In this document: piece after piece, positions 21,199-22,224 of the stretch | Position numbering within the stretch: position 1 is the first letter of the stretch | Layout of the letters: every line of letters starts with the position of its first letter | Source of the DNA: Syncephalis plumigaleata | Lineage: Eukaryota > Zoopagomycota > Zoopagomycetes > Zoopagales > Piptocephalidaceae | Reading direction: 5' to 3' | Assembly: GCA_025201365.1 (NCBI GenBank) | Contig: JAIXMF010000228.1 | Span: 1-22,224 of the forward strand | DNA: 22,224 nt | Notes under the pieces: generated by a model | What the model was told of the DNA's origin: nothing | The model's database searches: none | Seen by the model: only the letters and a program-made list of their open reading frames with translations | Position numbers and translations under genes: made by a program

Positions 21199-21262
21199 GA
21201 TAGGATGGAGAGTATGTTACTGTCTGCATTGGCAAGATCATCATCATCATTACCATCCTATC
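21199..21262. repeat. 10-bp inverted repeat GATAGGATGG / CCATCCTATC
   Basis: Arms at 21199-21208 and 21253-21262 are perfect complements, 44 bases apart. The spacer includes an ATC run. Confidence 0.5.
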
Positions 21263-21309
21263 CTATCACACGAACGGTACTATGAGCAAACACGTGAGTG
21301 CATGATGTA

Positions 21310-21360
21310 GATGATGATGATGATGATGATGACGAGAAAAGCGAGAGAGAGAGAGAGAGA
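21310..21360. repeat. GAT then GA microsatellites
   Basis: Seven GAT units (21310-21330) followed after 12 bases by nine GA units (21343-21360). Confidence 0.88.
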
Positions 21361-21432
21361 AACAAAGAGGTTCAAGTGACACTCGCAATACAGAAGAGAA
21401 CAACCGTCATTCACATGAATAGAAAGAAAGAC

Positions 21433-21456
21433 GGATAGATGGATAGATGGATAGAG
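21433..21456. repeat. 8-bp tandem repeat GGATAGAT
   Basis: Three head-to-tail copies, the third ending in G instead of T. Each carries a GATA core. Confidence 0.8.
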
Positions 21457-21513
21457 ATGGATGTGGACGAGTGGACCTCTCAAGGAATAATTTCTAGTGG
21501 TACATAGAGTATC

Positions 21514-21540
21514 TGTGCGTGTGTGGGTGTGTGTGTGTGT
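21514..21540. repeat. TG/CA dinucleotide microsatellite
   Basis: TG run with C and G interruptions, longest pure part about 13 bases. Confidence 0.8.
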
Positions 21541-22077
21541 AGGTGTGGTATGCACAATACTCACGTCACAGTCACACAAAAATAATCACTAATTAGCAGT
21601 GACGCAACTGGATTAACATTGAACATTATCAAATGATCCAAGTGGACTGACATCACACAGCTCCATTTGCTCGGCCTTGTACCACCATCATTGTTCCTAC
21701 ACCATTACCATCACTGCCATCATTGCTGCTCTATTGACCATGCTCCTTTGCCCATTATCCGACTATGACATCATAGAGATAGCGAGATAGTGGGTGAAAG
21801 AGAGAGAGACAGAGAGAGGTGCAGCAGGGTGCATCCATAATGGTTATATTACAATCACTTGCTGGTCCCCCGGTCAGTCAATTAATGTCAATAGGCCCTT
21901 CGAGTAGACATTAGGAATGATCCAGGGTTGGCGGTTGGCCAATTAACGCGTTGCATCCTTTGCTGGCTGTCTCATTGGACCTTGTGCTGGCACCTGACTA
22001 GAATGGAGAAACACATAGGCGTGCAGCAATGCTTGGAACGGTACGTGCAATGAAAAACAATAGGACAGTCATGTCGT

Positions 22078-22112
22078 AGCAGTAGTACTAGTAATAGTAG
22101 TAGTAGTAGTCA
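22078..22112. repeat. AGT trinucleotide repeat near right edge
   Basis: AGT units with CT and AT variants; a shorter copy, TAGTAGTAG, follows at about 22,142-22,150. Confidence 0.75.
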
Positions 22113-22224
22113 TTATAATAAAACAACATACGATTAACTACTAGTAGTAGATAGATGTGGTGGCATCGATATGGATTTGGGCTGCAATTTGGATGCGCAC
22201 ACACATACATCATGCTCTACCAGC

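Larger units (their letters stand above)
18589..22224. other. 3.6-kb gene-free, purine-rich, microsatellite-dense region
   Basis: I find no exon chain with coding character on either strand; the longest frames (95-118 codons, minus strand) are low complexity. From about 18,950 to 21,470 the + strand is A/G-rich, so a minus transcript would be C/T-rich. The region carries AAT, GAT, AGT, GA, GGATAGAT and TG repeats, the 45-bp five-base repeat at 19960-20004, and a GC-richer island with inverted repeats (about 20,880-21,140). It may be an extended regulatory region of a gene to the right, a non-coding RNA locus, or neutral sequence. Confidence 0.6.

Noticed and set aside
19123-21579. Minus-strand frames of 65-118 codons
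   Set aside because: Built largely from microsatellites (Ile, Ser, His or Leu runs) with no coding character.

Overview
The window reads as nuclear DNA of an intron-rich fungus, probably an early-diverging (Mucoromycota-like) lineage; that placement is inference. Evidence: about 60% A+T; 45 introns resolved by reading frame, all 49-88 bp and nearly all GT-AG, some with TACTAAC/CTAAT-like branch sites; AATAAA signals shortly after stop codons; Asn/Gln/Thr low-complexity tracts; and eukaryotic housekeeping proteins, among them a carbinolamine dehydratase that baker's yeast lacks. No bacterial-type operon, mobile element, rRNA or tRNA was seen.

Left part (1-9833), compact. A minus-strand coiled-coil protein resembling the kinetochore subunit CENP-K runs off the left edge. 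It is head-to-head with a SPOUT1/C9orf114-type RNA methyltransferase (human alias CENP-32) across a 187-bp shared promoter holding two palindromes with a common core. Then, all on the + strand: a RCHY1/Pirh2-type CHY/RING E3 ubiquitin ligase with long low-complexity tails, a 74-residue four-cysteine CHCH-like protein, and UTP13/TBL3, the WD40 subunit of the small-subunit processome, with 16 introns.

Middle (9834-16346). About 3 kb of non-coding DNA, strongly pyrimidine-rich on the + strand from about 11.1 to 12.75 kb, precedes a single-exon gene for a 947-residue leucine-rich-repeat protein. That protein has an N-myristoylation-type start, six LRRs, a Cys/His module like that of LRRC58, Q and N tracts and three RRxS sites. 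It looks like a membrane-attached signalling scaffold and is the least understood gene here.

Right part (16347-22224). HEM2 (porphobilinogen synthase) has nine exons and an inverted GATA pair 88 bp upstream. A small pterin-4a-carbinolamine dehydratase gene follows. The last 3.6 kb (18589-22224) has no supportable gene. It is purine-rich on + and full of GAT, AGT, GA, TG and AAT microsatellites, with a drifting 5-bp repeat that ends in a G-quadruplex-like run and a GC-richer island with inverted repeats.

The genes are unrelated housekeeping functions (kinetochore, RNA modification, ubiquitin ligation, mitochondria, ribosome assembly, heme, pterin recycling). I see no defence system or biosynthetic cluster. 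The points most worth a second look are the CENP-K/CENP-32 divergent pair with its twin palindromes, the LRR/zinc-module protein, and the two long strand-asymmetric non-coding blocks.
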